Source: Limnoperna fortunei (taxonomy: Eukaryota; Mollusca; Bivalvia; Mytilida; Modiolidae). From it: a DNA stretch of 64,000 nt. The stretch is taken from contig OX104119.1 in assembly GCA_944474755.1 (NCBI GenBank), positions 868,001 to 932,000 of the forward strand, given 5' to 3'. Every line of letters starts with the position of its first letter. Position 1 is the stretch's first letter. A program made the translations under genes and the position numbers. The notes below the pieces were generated by a model. That model saw only the letters and a program-made list of their open reading frames with translations. It was not told where the DNA came from and did not search any database. Positions 44,715 to 57,900 of this stretch are shown in pieces.

Positions 44715-44990
44715 TACTTTACATATATTATGTTGAATATTGTGCAAATAACTTTTAAAAGAGTGAACTATTTAATTCAATGTTCAATATATCTTCAATA
44801 GTTATAGAAATTAGTGTATTGAAATTTCATGCATATTGTATTGTAAGGGTGGTCAAATTTCGATTATTTATTTTCGTAAATTTATCAAACAATTTTCAGT
44901 TGAAAAAGAACTTACCGTGGACATCTTGGTAATAATTATTATGTAGGTTTTTGTTACAAACAATAATAATATTACTAATACTAAAATATG

Positions 44991-45210
44991 ATTGTTTGTT
45001 TTGTTTGTTTGAATATCGTTTAACGCCACTTTCAGCAATTTTTTATCTATATCGTGGAGTCCTGTTTTTATAAGGGGAGGAAGCCGGAGTACCCGGAGAA
45101 AACCCACGACCTTCGGAGTCAAAAAGTGTTAATCAAACCCGCAATCTCAGTGTTTACAGACCACGTGATCAGTAGTAGACTACCTTAACCCCTCGGACAC
45201 CGAGGCCCCC
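44991..45210 (-). mobile_element. SINE copy with internal deletion
   Basis: Starts ATTGTTTGTTTTGTTTGTTT, keeps TTTAACGCCACTTTCAGCAA, GGAAGCCGGAGTACCCGGAG, AAACCCGCAATCTCAGTG, GACCACGTGATCAGTAG and CGGACACCGAGGCCCCC. About 50 bp between CCTTCGGAGTC and AATCAAACCCGC are missing, including the CTGGCAATCCTTG and GGAGTCGAG blocks. Flanks CTAAAATATGA and CTAAAAATGAA may be a worn target-site duplication. Confidence 0.8.
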
Positions 45211-45745
45211 TAAAAATGAATCTATTTACAATTCGTTTTTGTTTGTGTAATCCTATAGATAAGGTTTTATTATTTACTAAATGAAAACTGCATTATTATG
45301 CACTTCTACTGTTCAGTACTGCATGTACAATCAGTAAAATAATTGCTCTAATATCAACAAATTGACGAGTTGAGGTAACAATTAAGCGGATTTTTTTTGT
45401 TTTTTTTTTATTTGGGTGTTTTCCCAGTTAGCTCAAACCACGTTTTGTTGTGGTTACATTACACACCATACTTCTGAGGTTAAATATCGATAAAAAGACA
45501 AGACATCCAAAATGATGTAATCTCTTATTTTAAGTTTTATATGTGCAAGTCAATGTTAATGTACTGTCCAACCTTTTATATGAATTATAAATTTTATTTA
45601 AATTTACAACAGGTTTTGGTTAGAGAAGCCATCCCTTCCTCTTATTAGTCTAAAAATTACTAATTGCATTAGGTATCTGAATCTTTAAAAGTAAAATAAG
45701 GCAATTGGTCCATATTATCTGTTGAAATTACTGTCCGCAGTTTAT

Positions 45746-46175
45746 GATTGATTGATTAATTGGTGGCTTTACGTCCAGCAGTATTTCAGCTATATTCAGG
45801 ACAGGAACAAATTAATAAACAATATATCAACGGAAAAGGGATGGTATGGGACATAGGGAACACAAGTTTGACTACCACTGGAGAAACTATAGAGTATTGG
45901 GAGGGGACGGAGAATTTAGACTTTTGTAACGGCTAAAATGAGCCTACTCTTATTCGAAATCTACAAAAAGGGTTTTATCGTAAAATTAGCGTGATACGGT
46001 CTAAACACGTTACCCATAAGCTCTGCGACCAGGTTTTCTGTATTATGACCTGATACATGTAACCCCCTACAAAAGGGTCTCCCCTATTCGCCACCCATAC
46101 TGGGCTGCTCTTTGTGTCGAGCATTGGGAACCATCCCAGTATGCGAATATGGGATAAACAAGAAATGAGGAGACG
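45746..46175 (+). repeat. Dispersed repeat with TTTACGTCCAGCAG head
   Basis: It starts ATGATTGATTGATTAATTGG, then TGGCTTTACGTCCAGCAGTA and TTTCAGCTATATTCAGGAC. This head is one I recall as a separate short-element family in bivalves. Further on, ATACTGGG (46098-46105) pairs with CCCAGTAT (46135-46142), forming a hairpin within CCACCC...ATATGGG. The right boundary is uncertain, and no (CAAA) tail or target duplication was found. Confidence 0.4.
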
Positions 46176-46860
46176 AAGTAAAGTAAGAAACAGACGACGG
46201 ATTGTGATCCCTATGTATTGACACCCACGCCAATATATTCCTTAGGTTTATCACCAATCTTCTGGAAAATATTTTATACCACACTAGATAAATTCCCATT
46301 CATCAGTATATAATAATTACATTTAAGGATGGTCTTCAAAACAAGTTAGTAAATTTCATATTTCTGAACCATATTTCAAAGACCACTTGCTCATATGAAT
46401 GGTGTCTTAAAAACTGTTACCTGTACATCAAATAGAGTACAGTTGTTATTTTTATTTATTCAGATGTTATAAACCAAACAAACTGTGCAATATAATTATT
46501 GGTATTCTTAAAATGAATTCACTGAGTTGGTAGCATTCAAATGTTTACGTTATTTCAAATTCATAGCAGACTCCGTGTTTATTTTATTCGAAGATTTCTG
46601 GGAGAAGCAGATGGGTGTTTTCGTCTATTTTGTCTATTTTCTCTGTAGAACTTACTTGTTTTTAGTGCTGTAAACTGCATTAAAAAGCAATATTTTAAAA
46701 CACTATGATCCAGTACCTGTTGGTTACATTGAAGGAATCTTGTACAATTTCTACACTTGAACGCGATCAATGTGAGGTTTTATGGAGCAGTGTAGAATAA
46801 TATTGAACGAGGCGAAGACGACGGGGTGTTTTGGTGGGGCGTTTTTACCAGACTCAAGCC
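46176..46860. other. Intergenic DNA
   Basis: No gene is supported. A 63-codon minus frame at 46579-46770 has several Cys and Lys residues but no recognisable motif. Confidence 0.4.
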
Positions 46861-46987
46861 AGCGAACAATTGCAGCGAACAATTAGCTAGCGAACAATAA
46901 GGAGGTATTACTAAAAACCAACCAAAGACATAAGGCTACCATAAGAATTTAAACGCTAGCGAACAATTAGGAAAGGTAGCGAACAAA
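46861..46987. repeat. Cluster of AGCGAACAATTAG words
   Basis: AGCGAACAA(T/A) occurs five times at irregular distances (about 46861, 46873, 46889, 46957 and 46978), three times followed by TTAG/TAAG. It is a sparse simple repeat, with no gene. Confidence 0.7.
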
Positions 46988-47159
46988 TACATGTTATATT
47001 GTTTTCACTATCATAAAAGCGAATTTTAAACATGAAAATAAGTATATATTAACACTACCTGTCCAGGAGGTGTGTTTTAATGTAGACATTGAAGTAGTGG
47101 ATTCAGCAATACCTTGTATTTATAGAACTTAAATAAGAAAATACCATAAATATCAATTT

Positions 47160-48700
47160 CGTAGAAAAGTATAGGTCATGTTCGAAAATCTAAAGTTCGG
47201 AACAAAAAACCAATTCTGAACCCATGTAGATAGGGTGGGTCTATAAATGCCCGATTTTGGTCAATGTTTTGAGATCGCGACGAGCACCGGCTATATAGGC
47301 GCTGTAGAGGAGACACAGGGCCATCGTTATCAGAAGAGAAAAGTAGAGGTCATGTTCGAAAATCTAAAGTTCGGAACGAAAAACCAATTTCGAACCCATG
47401 TAGATAGGGTGGGTCTATATATGCCCGATTTTGATCAATGTTTTGAGATCGTGACGGGGACCGGCTATATAGGCGTTGTAGAGGATACACAGGGCCATCG
47501 TTATCAGAAGAGAAAAGTAGAGGTCATGTTCGAAAATTTAAAGTTCGGAACGAGAAACCAATTTCGAACCCATGTAGATAGGGTGGGTCTATATATGCCC
47601 GATTTTGGTCAATGTTTTGAACCGGCTATATAGGCGTTGTAGAGGAGACACAGGGCCATCGTTATCTGAAGAGAAAAGTAGAGGTCATGTTCGAAAATTT
47701 AAAGTTCGGAACGAAAAACCAATTTCGAACCCATGTAGATAGGGTGGGTCTATATATGCCCGATTTTGGTCAATGTTTTGAGATCGTGACGGGGACCGGC
47801 TATATAGGCTTTGTAGAGGAGACACAGGGCCATCGTTATCAGAAGAGAAAAGTAGAGGTCATGTTCGAAAGTCTAAAGTTCGGAACGAAAAACCAATTTC
47901 GAACCCATGTAGATAGGGTGGGTCTATATATGCCCGATTTTGGTCAATGTTTTGAGATCTAACGGGGACCGGCTATATAGGCGTTGTAGAGGAGACACAG
48001 GGCCATTGTTATCAGAGGAGAAAAGTAGAGGTCATGTTCGAAAATCTAAAGTTCGGAACGAAAAATCAATTTCGAACCCATGTAGATAGGGTGGGTCTAT
48101 ATATGTCCGATTTTGGTCAATGTTTTGAGATCGTGACGTTGACCGGCTATATAGGCGTTGTAGAGGAGACACAGGGCCATCGTTATCAGAAGAGAAAAGT
48201 AGGGTCATGTTCGAAAATCTAAAGTTCGGAACGAAAAACCAATTTCGAACCCATGTAGATAAAGTGGGTCTATATATGCCGGATTTTGGTCAATGTTTTG
48301 AGATTGTGACCGGGACCGGCTATATAGGCGTTGTAGAGGAGACACAGGGCCATCGTTATCAGAGGAGAAAAGTAGAGGTCATGTTAGAAAATCTAAAGTT
48401 CGGAACGAAAAACCAATTTCGAACCCATGTAGATAGGGTGGGTCTATATATGCCGGATTTTGGTCACTGTTTTAAGATCGTGACGGGGACCGGCTATATA
48501 GGCGTTGTAGAGGAGACACAGGGCCATCGTTATCAGAAGAGAAAAGTAGGGTCATGTTCGAAAATCTAAAGTTCGGAACGAAAAACCAATTTCGAACCTA
48601 TGAAGATAGGGTTGGTCTATATATGCCCGATTGTGGTCAATGTTTTGAGATCCTGACGGGTCCGGCTATATAGGCGTTGTAGATGAGATATGGAAAGTGG
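47160..48700. repeat. 174-bp satellite, about nine units
   Basis: The marker CATGTTCGAAAAT or its variants begins at 47177, 47351, 47525, 47686, 47860, 48033, 48206, 48380 and 48553, spacings 174, 174, 161, 174, 173, 173, 174 and 173. A unit reads GGTCATGTTCGAAAATCTAA, AGTTCGGAACGAAAAACCAA, TTTCGAACCCATGTAGATAG, GGTGGGTCTATATATGCCCG and so on. 174 is 58 codons, so one frame stays open over consecutive units (for example LKFGTKNQFRTHVDRVGLYM). Units of 161 and 173 break it. It is best read as a satellite with nucleosome-sized monomers, not a gene. The edge units are the most diverged. Confidence 0.92.
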
Positions 48701-51700
48701 AAATCATTTTCGACATGCATAAATGTCAAGCATTTTTAATGTGGGGAGAAAAATAAAACTCCTCTATTGTTGCCCCTATGTTGCGTCTGTGTTTTAGAAA
48801 ATTTATTGATTATCTCTCTCTCAAAATAAAAATGCTGATCCAAAGTTCCTGTGGAATTCTCTCTGTCATAGCAAATTGTATAGCCCCTTTTAAAACAGCG
48901 GTCTGCGTTGTAAGAAACGTGTGCACTCTGCTTCGAAAGAATGAATAAAACTGTGATTAAATAAAGACATGTCAAGTGACGTCAGATGCTGCATATTATC
49001 TCGGTATTAAATAATCTGTTTTGTGTCTCTTTCAATTTAAAAATACAACTCTTTTCTTTTAAAAAATAAACTTCAAAACAAATCAACTGGTGCCGGCATT
49101 CTATTGAGCGAGCTATAGACATGGGACTTGTTTATCGGTAATGTTATCAGTGGTGTAGCTACCATGTACGCAACGACGCTTCTGCGTGCAGAAACGAAAC
49201 GGCAATTATTATTACTTTTTCCGACGCAGTCGGTATATTTTCGAATTGTGACCATTGAACTAAAAGACGCTTACCCATGGTAACGTACTGTTATTGGAGA
49301 CAAGCTTGCATTCTGATTGGACAAAAATATAGTAAAAAATTCTGCGTTCGAACAGTCTACTATAGTATACTTTGAAAAACATCACTATTTGCATTTCCCA
49401 ACTATTATTTCAGCAGACTGGTGTTTTTAAACAATTGGTTGTCGTAATTAAACTTTAAAAGAATTATTTTTATGCCAAAAAAAAGAATGCCATTCAGAAC
49501 TGATAAATAATAATTACATGATAAAACCATACGTCGTGTAATTTTTGCGCATTTCGTCTGGGGTAGAATTATATTTGCTCGGTTGACCTCCGTATCTGTA
49601 AACAATCATCACGACGGTGATGTATTTATGCAATATTTTTTTTTATTTGACCGACTGACACACGCACTCTCCCTCTATCATGAAACTATTGTCATACAAA
49701 TGATCATACATATAGGTAATTAGGTCATTGGTAATTCTGGGAACGCCAAATGACTTGAATGAGAAACAGTGATTCGAATAACACATTTTGTTTACTATAC
49801 AAGCACAGCCCACAGAATTCAGAGTAAATTTCACTGATGCAATTATGTATTTGGACCTCAATTACCCATACAGTTTATCCCCCCCCCCTATTTTTATAAT
49901 AGCATACACATTGTACAGATTTCAATTTACATTTAATTTGTATTTGATTGATATTTTGTGTCCATGTTAATACCATTCTAATTAAAATATTTTACTTCGA
50001 AGTTACCATTTTTAAAGATAGTCAAATTAATATTTAGCAAATTGTAATTAATATTAATGCATGTAAGTAAATTTTTGCTTATGAAATTTATTTTTAAAAA
50101 TATGTTAAATAACTTGTTTTCGAGTTAATATATATGCCACATCGCAAGAAAAAAACTAGAAAGGTTTGTATTTTTTTATTTACCATTATGGTCTTCAACT
50201 TCTGAAATAGCTTTTCATTGGGATAATTTAAATGTGTTTATTCACACCGATCAACCGACTTATATCATTTTGGTGAGAAGTAGTATGACACGATGAAAAA
50301 AGATCTAAACAAGTTAAGACCTATACGTATACAGATGACTTTTTCCAAATCGCCACGTTACAAACTCACTGTATCAAATAGTGTAGTAAAAAATTATTTA
50401 GCATATATTTGTCCATTAAGATCTTCAATCGTTTTAACTAATGTTTTCATTTGTTATCTGAAAATATGTTCCAAAGGTACTGGCATCACAAATTTGAACA
50501 TATAAATGCAAGATTTACGCTTCTGCACAATATTTTCTGTATCGAGTGTTTTTGTTCAAAAGAACATTTATCCAACTTTTTTCTGACCCCACAATTTTTC
50601 TTCCAAGTGCAATTTATTAGGAGTTTGAATTATTTTTCTTTACGCATTTACTGAAAATGATACGAAAAAAATCAGCTCATCTTTTTTATAATGATACGAT
50701 GAATAAAAGTTCCTTGACATGATTGAAAACATCCACGTATTTCTTAAGTGATAAGTTTTATACTTCCATATGGGGCATTTCAATAACTTTTTACAAATAA
50801 TGTCTGTATATCGTTGAATATTATACAAAAAGTCTACACTTGTTATTACAATATGACTGTGATGTATAAATTCTTGACACAAATCACTAGACATGGAAAA
50901 AGGTAACAAGCAGTGGAGTAGCTTTTTAATTCATCTTAAAACCATAGTGAGGAATTAAACATAGAGTAAATGCTACAAATGAGTTCGAACTTATCAACAA
51001 ATAACATCATAACGATCACGAATTTTTACTAATACCTCCTACTGTGTCGACATTAAATAGTATAAAACGGAACCATTTACTTGATAGGTCGATATATTGA
51101 TGTCAAATGAGAGTTAAATCTCAAGAATTAATACATCATATTTAACTGTAACACGGATACTTCCTATGTCTAATACTTTTTAACATTATCAGTTGCAAAT
51201 ATTTTTGAAAATTCCACATTTATCTTTTACATAAAAACAGAAAAAGAAAACGTTTAAGACATGTAGTTACCAGGGACTATATTATATCATTCGAACAGAC
51301 CGCGAGATTGACCTTAATTGACCGAATTATACATAATTTTCATCGCGTATTAAACCTGTAGACACCTGAAGATACACAGAAAAGAATCTACGAATCTGGT
51401 AAGATAATATTTATACAAATGTACAAAGTTTTATTACAAAATTATTTATATTTATGGTTTAATCGCCCGTTTTCTTTCATTGTGAATTATAATAAATGAA
51501 TAATAAATAATAATAAACAATCAAACAAAAAAAACCACCCAGCTTTTAACGATGTCATATAATATTGTCATAATTTTTATGTCAACTCCCCAAATGCGAA
51601 GGCCATCTTCGCCTTTGGAATTCAGTTTTGCAAAAGGTACGAACATCGACTTAATTTTGTCACTCTTTTGGGTTTTCTACGAGATCCATTGTCTAGTAAC

Positions 51701-51734
51701 TATCTACCCACATGGCAAATATGAAAATCTTATC
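48701..51734. other. AT-rich intergenic DNA
   Basis: Positions 49080-49310 have more CpG and contain two inverse-CCAAT words (ATTGGAGAC, GATTGGAC near 49292 and 49315), faintly promoter-like. No coding start is convincing. Several 60-89-codon frames at 48736-50909 and 51552-51815 are not supported. Everything else is low-complexity AT-rich sequence. Confidence 0.4.
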
Positions 51735-51872
51735 CTATTTCAGCGACGGTCGGGGTTTTTTCTGGGTACCCAGGCTTACACTACCAATAAAAACTGGACT
51801 CCATCATACAGCTGAAAAATTGCTGAAAGTGGCATTAAACACCTTTCATACAAGCAAACAAACAGTCAAACA
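51735..51872 (+). mobile_element. 5'-truncated SINE
   Basis: Starts within the body (ATCCTATTTCAGCGACGGTC), continues GGGTTTTTTCTGGGTACCCA, AATAAAAACTGGACTCCATC, GCTGAAAAATTGCTGAAAGT and GGCATTAAACACC, and ends in an AAGCAAACAAACAGTCAAAC tail. The tRNA-derived head is missing. It ends about 110 bases before the giant 49-bp array. Confidence 0.75.
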
Positions 51873-51983
51873 ATTATTTTAAAAGTTATAACCCGGGCGC
51901 GAAGCAATGACCTAAAAGGCATTGATGTGATCTTGGGGGAGGGGGGGGGCAAATTTCGAAGTTAAATATCCCGGACACAAACC

Positions 51984-54900
51984 AGATTATATGCTGGTGC
52001 CATGTGTCCTGATATCCTCTGTTACAATGGGCTGATTATATGCTGGTGCCATGTGTCCTAATATCCACTGTTACAATGGACTAATTATATGCTGGTGCCA
52101 TGTGTCCTGATATCCACTGTTACAATGGACTAATTATATGCTAGTGCCATGTGTCCTGATATCCTCTGTTACAATGGACTGATTATATGCTGGTGTCGTG
52201 TGTCTGATATCCACTGTTACAATGAACTAATTATATGCTGGTGCCATGTGTCCTGATATCCACTGTTACAATGCACTGATTATATGCGGTGCCATATGTC
52301 CTGATATCCACTATTACAATAGACTGATTATATGCTGGTACCGTGTGTCCTGATATCCACTGTTACAATGGACTGATTATATGCTGGTGTCGTGTGTCCT
52401 GATATTCTCTGTTACAATGCACTGATTATATGCTGGTGCCATGTGTCCTGATATCCTCTGTTACAATGTACTGATTATATGCTGGTGCCGTGTGTCCTGA
52501 TATCCACTGTTACAATGTACTGATTATATGCTGGTGCCGTGTGTCCTAATATCCACTGTTACAATGTACTGATTATATGCTGGTGCCATGTGTCCTAATA
52601 TCCACTGTTACAATGTACTGATTATATGTTGGTGCCATGTGTCCTGATATCCACTGTTACAATGGACTGATTATATGCTGGTGTCGTGTGTCCTAATGTC
52701 CACTGTTACAATGGACTGATTATATGCTGGTGTCGTGTGTCCTAATATCCACTGTTACAATGGACTCATTATATGCTGGTACCGTGTGTTCTGATATCCA
52801 CTGCTACAATGGACTAATTATATGCTGGTGCCGTGTGTCCTAATATCCACTGTTACAATGGACTGATTATATGCTGGTACCGTGTGTCCTGATATCCACT
52901 GCTACAATGGACTAATTATATGCTGGTGTCGTGTGTCCTGATATCCACTGTTACAATGGACTAATTATATGCTGGTGCCATGTGTCCTGATATCCACTGT
53001 TACAATGGACTAATTATATGCTGGTGCCATGTGTCCTGATATCCACTGTTACAATGGACTAATTATATGTTGGTGCCATGTGTCCTGATATCCACTGTTA
53101 CAATGGACTAATTATATGTTGGTGCCATGTGTCCTGATATCCACTGTTACAATGGACTGATTATATGCTGGTACCGTGTGTCCTGATATCCACTGTTACA
53201 ATGGACTGATTATATGCTGGTGTCGTGTGTCCTGATATCCACTGCTACAATGGACTAATTATATGCTGGTGTGGTGTGTCCTAATATCCACTGTTACAAT
53301 GGACTGATTATATACTGGTGCCGTGTGTCCTGATATCCACTCTTACAATGGACTGATTATATGCTGGTGCCATGTGTCCTAATATCCACTGTTACAATGG
53401 ACTAATTATATGCTGGTGCCATGTGTCCTAATATCCACTGTTACAATGGACTAATTATATGCTGGTGTGGTGTGTCCTGATATCCACTGTTACAATGGCA
53501 TAATTATATGCTGGTGCCATGTGTCCTGATATCCACTGTTACAATGCACTGATTATATGCGGTGCCATGTGTCCTGATATCCACTATTACAATAGACTGA
53601 TTATATGCTGGTACCGTGTGTCCTGATATCCACTGTTACAATGGACTGATTATATGCTGGTGTCGTGTGTCCTGATATTCTCTGTTACAATGCACTGATT
53701 ATATGCTGGTGTCATGTGTCCTGATATCATCTGTTACAATGTACTGATTATATGCTGGTGCCTTGTGTCCTGATATCCACTGTTACAATGTACTGATTAT
53801 ATGCTGGTGCCATGTGTCCTGATATCCACTGTTACAATGGACTAATTATATGCTGGTGTCGTGTGTCCTAATATCCACTGTTACAATGTACTGATTATAT
53901 GCTGGTGCCATGTGTCCTAATATCCACTGTTACAATGTACTGATTATATGTTGGTGCCATGTGTCCTGATATCCACTGTTACAATGGACTGATTATATGC
54001 TGGTGTCGTGTGTCCTAATGTCCACTGTTACAATGGACTGATTATATGCTGGTGTCGTGTGTCCTAATATCCACTGTTACAATGGACTCATTATATGCTG
54101 GTACCGTGTGTTCTGATATCCACTGCTACAATGGACTAATTATATGCTGGTGCCGTGTGTCCTAATATCCACTGTTACAATGGACTGATTATATGCTGGT
54201 ACCGTGTGTCCTGATATCCACTGCTACAATGGACTAATTATATGCTGGTGTCGTGTGTCCTGATATCCACTGTTACAATGGACTAATTATATGCTGGTGC
54301 CATGTGTCTTGATATCCACTGTTACAATGGACTAATTATATGCTGGTGCCATGTGTCCTGATATCCACTGTTACAATGGACTAATTATATGTTGGTGCCA
54401 TGTGTCCTGATATCCACTGTTACAATGGACTAATTATATGTTGGTGCCATGTGTCCTGATATCCACTGTTACAATGGACTGATTATATGCTGGTACCGTG
54501 TGTCCTGATATCCACTGTTACAATGGACTGATTATATGCTGGTGTCGTGTGTCCTGATATCCACTGCTACAATGGACTAATTATATGCTGGTGTGGTGTG
54601 TCCTAATATCCACTGTTACAATGTACTGATTATATGCTGGTGCCATGTGTCCTAATATCCACTGTTACAATGTACTGATTATATGTTGGTGCCATGTGTC
54701 CTGATATCCACTGTTACAATGGACTGATTATTTGCTGGGGTCGTGTGTCCTAATGTCCACTGTTACGATTATATGCTGGTGTCGTGTGTCCTAATATCCA
54801 CTGTTACAATGGACTCATTATATGCTGGTACCGTGTGTTCTGATATCCACTGCTACAATGGACTAATTATATGCTGGTGCCGTGTGTCCTAATATCCACT

Positions 54901-57900
54901 GTTACAATGGACTAATTATATGCTGGTGTCGTGTGTCCTGATATCCACTGTTACAATGGACTAATTATATGCTGGTGCCATGTGTCCTGATATCCACTGT
55001 TACAATGGACTAATGATATGCTGGTGCCATGTGTCCTGATATCCACTGTTACAATGGACTAATTATATGTTGGTGCCATGTGTCCTGATATCCACTGTTA
55101 AAATGGACTAATTATATGTTGGTGCCATGTGTCCTGATATCCACTGTTACAATGGACTGATTATATGCTAGTACTGTGTGTCCTGATATCCACTGTTACA
55201 ATGGACTGATTATATGCTGGTGTCGTGTGTCCTGATATCCACTGCTACAATGGACTAATTATATGCTGGTGTGGTGTGTCCTAATATCCACTGTTACAAT
55301 GGACTGATTATATACTGGTGCCGTGTGTCCTGATATCCACTCTTACAATGGACTGATTATATGCTGGTGCCCCGTGTGTCCTAATATCCACTGTTACAAT
55401 GGACTAATTATATGCTTGTGTGGTGTGTCCTAATGTCCACTGTTACAATGGACTAATTATATGCTGGTGTGGTGTGTCCTGATATCCACTCTTACAATGG
55501 ACTAATTATATGCTGGTGCCATGTGTCCTAATATCCACTGTTACAATGGACTAATTATATGTTGGTGCCATGTGTCCTGATATCCACTGTTACAATGGAC
55601 TGATTATATGCTGGTGCCATGTGTCCTAATATCCACTGTTACAATGGACTAATTATATGTTGGTGCCATGTGTCCTGATATCCACTGTTACAATGGACTA
55701 ATTATATGCTGGTGTCGTGTGTCCTGATATCCACTGTTACAATGGACTAATTATATGCTGGTGTGGTGTGTCCTGATATCCACTGTTACAATGGACTAAT
55801 TATATGCTGGTGCCATGTGTCCTGATATCCACTGTTACAATGGACTAATTATATGATGGTGCCTCGTGTCCTGATATCCACTGTTACAATGGACTGATTA
55901 TATGCTGGTGCCGTGTGTCCTGATATCCACTGTTACAATTGACTAATTATATGCTGGTGTGGTGTGTCCTGATATCCACTGTTACAATGGACTAATTATA
56001 TACTGGTGCCATGTGTCCTGATATCCAATGTTACAATCGACTAATTATTTACTGGTGCCATGTGTCCTGATATCCACTGTTACAATGGACTAATTATATG
56101 TTGGTGCCATGTGTCCTGATATCCACTGTTACAATGGACTGATTATATGCTGGTACTGTGTGTCCTGATATCCACTGTTACAATGGACTGATTATATGCT
56201 GGTGTCGTGTGTCCTGATATCCACTGCTACAATGGACTAATTATATGCTGGTGTGGTGTGTCCTAATATCCACTGTTAAAATGGACTGATTATATACTGG
56301 TGCCGTGTGTCCTGATATCCACTCTTACAATGGACTGATTATATGCTGGTGCCCCGTGTGTCCTAATATCCACTGTTACAATGGACTAATTATATGCTTG
56401 TGTGGTGTGTCCTAATGTCCACTGTTACAATGGACTAATTATATGCTGGTGTGGTGTGTCCTGATATCCACTCTTACAATGGACTAATTATATGCTGGTG
56501 CCATGTGTCCTAATATCAACTGTTACAATGGACTAATTATATGTTGGTGCCATGTGTCCTGATATCCACTGTTACAATGGACTGATTATATGCTGGTGCC
56601 ATGTGTCCTAATATCCACTGTTACAATGGACTAATTATATGTTGGTGCCATGTGTCTTGATATCCACTGTTACAATGGACTAATTATATGCTGGTGTCGT
56701 GTGTCCTAATATCCACTGTTACAATGGACTAATTATATGCTGGTGTGGTGTGTCCTGATATCCACTGTTACAATGGACTAATTATATGCTGGTGCCATGT
56801 GTCCTAATATCCACTGTTACAATGGACTAATTATATGATGGTGCCTCGTGTCCTGATATCCACTGTTACAATGGACTCATTATATGCTGGTGCCGTGTGT
56901 CCTGATATCCACTGTTACAATTGACTAATTATATGCTGGTGTGGTGTGTCCTGATATCCACTGTTACAATGGACTAATTATATACTGGTGCCATGTGTCC
57001 TGATATCCAATGTTACAATCGACTAATTATTTACTGGTGCCATGTGTCCTGATATCCACTGTTACAATGGACTAATTATATGTTGGTGCCATGTGTCCTG
57101 ATATCCACTGTTACAATGGACTGATTATATGCTGGTGCCGTGTGTCCTGATATCCACTGTTACAATGGACTGATTATATGCTGGTGCCGTGTGTCCTGAT
57201 ATCCACTGTTACAATGGACTAATTATATACTGGTGCCATGTGTCCTGATATCCACTGTTACAATGGACTAATTATATGTTCGTGCTATGTGTCCTGATAT
57301 CCACTGTTACAATGGACTGATTATATGCTGGTGTGGTGTGTCCTAATATCCACTGTTACAATGGACTGATTATATACTGGTGCCATGTGTCCTGATATCC
57401 ACTGTTACAATGGACTAATTATATGTTGGTGCCATGTGTCCTGGTATCCACTGTTACAATGGACTAATTATATGTTGGTGCCATGTGTCCTGATATCCAC
57501 TGTTACAATGGACTAATTATATGTTGGTGCCATGTGTCCTGATATCCACTGTTACAATGGACTAATTATATGTTGGTGCCATGTGTCCTGATATCCACTG
57601 TTACAATGGACTAATTATATGCTGGTGTGGTGTGTCCTAATATCCACTGTTACAATGGACTGATTATATAATGGTGCCATGTGTCCTGATATCCACTGTT
57701 ACAATGGACTAATTATATGTTGGTGCCATGTGTCCTGATATCCACTGTTACAATGGACTGATTATATGCTGGTGCCGTGTGTCCTGATATCAACTGTTAC
57801 AATGGACTAATCATATGCTGGTGTGGTGTGTCCTAATATCCACTGTTACAATGGACTAATTATATGCTGGTGCCATGTGTCCTAATATCAACTGTTACAA

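Noticed and set aside
47247..48569. A tandem-repeat protein with 58-residue units
   Set aside because: Units of 161 and 173 bp shift the frame and create stops, the array has no promoter or splice context, and the edge units decay like satellite DNA. Kept only as a check under findings.
47160..48700. A CENP-B box in the 174-bp satellite
   Set aside because: TTTTCGTTCCGAACTTT on the minus strand looks vaguely similar but lacks the required TTCG....A..CGGG pattern.
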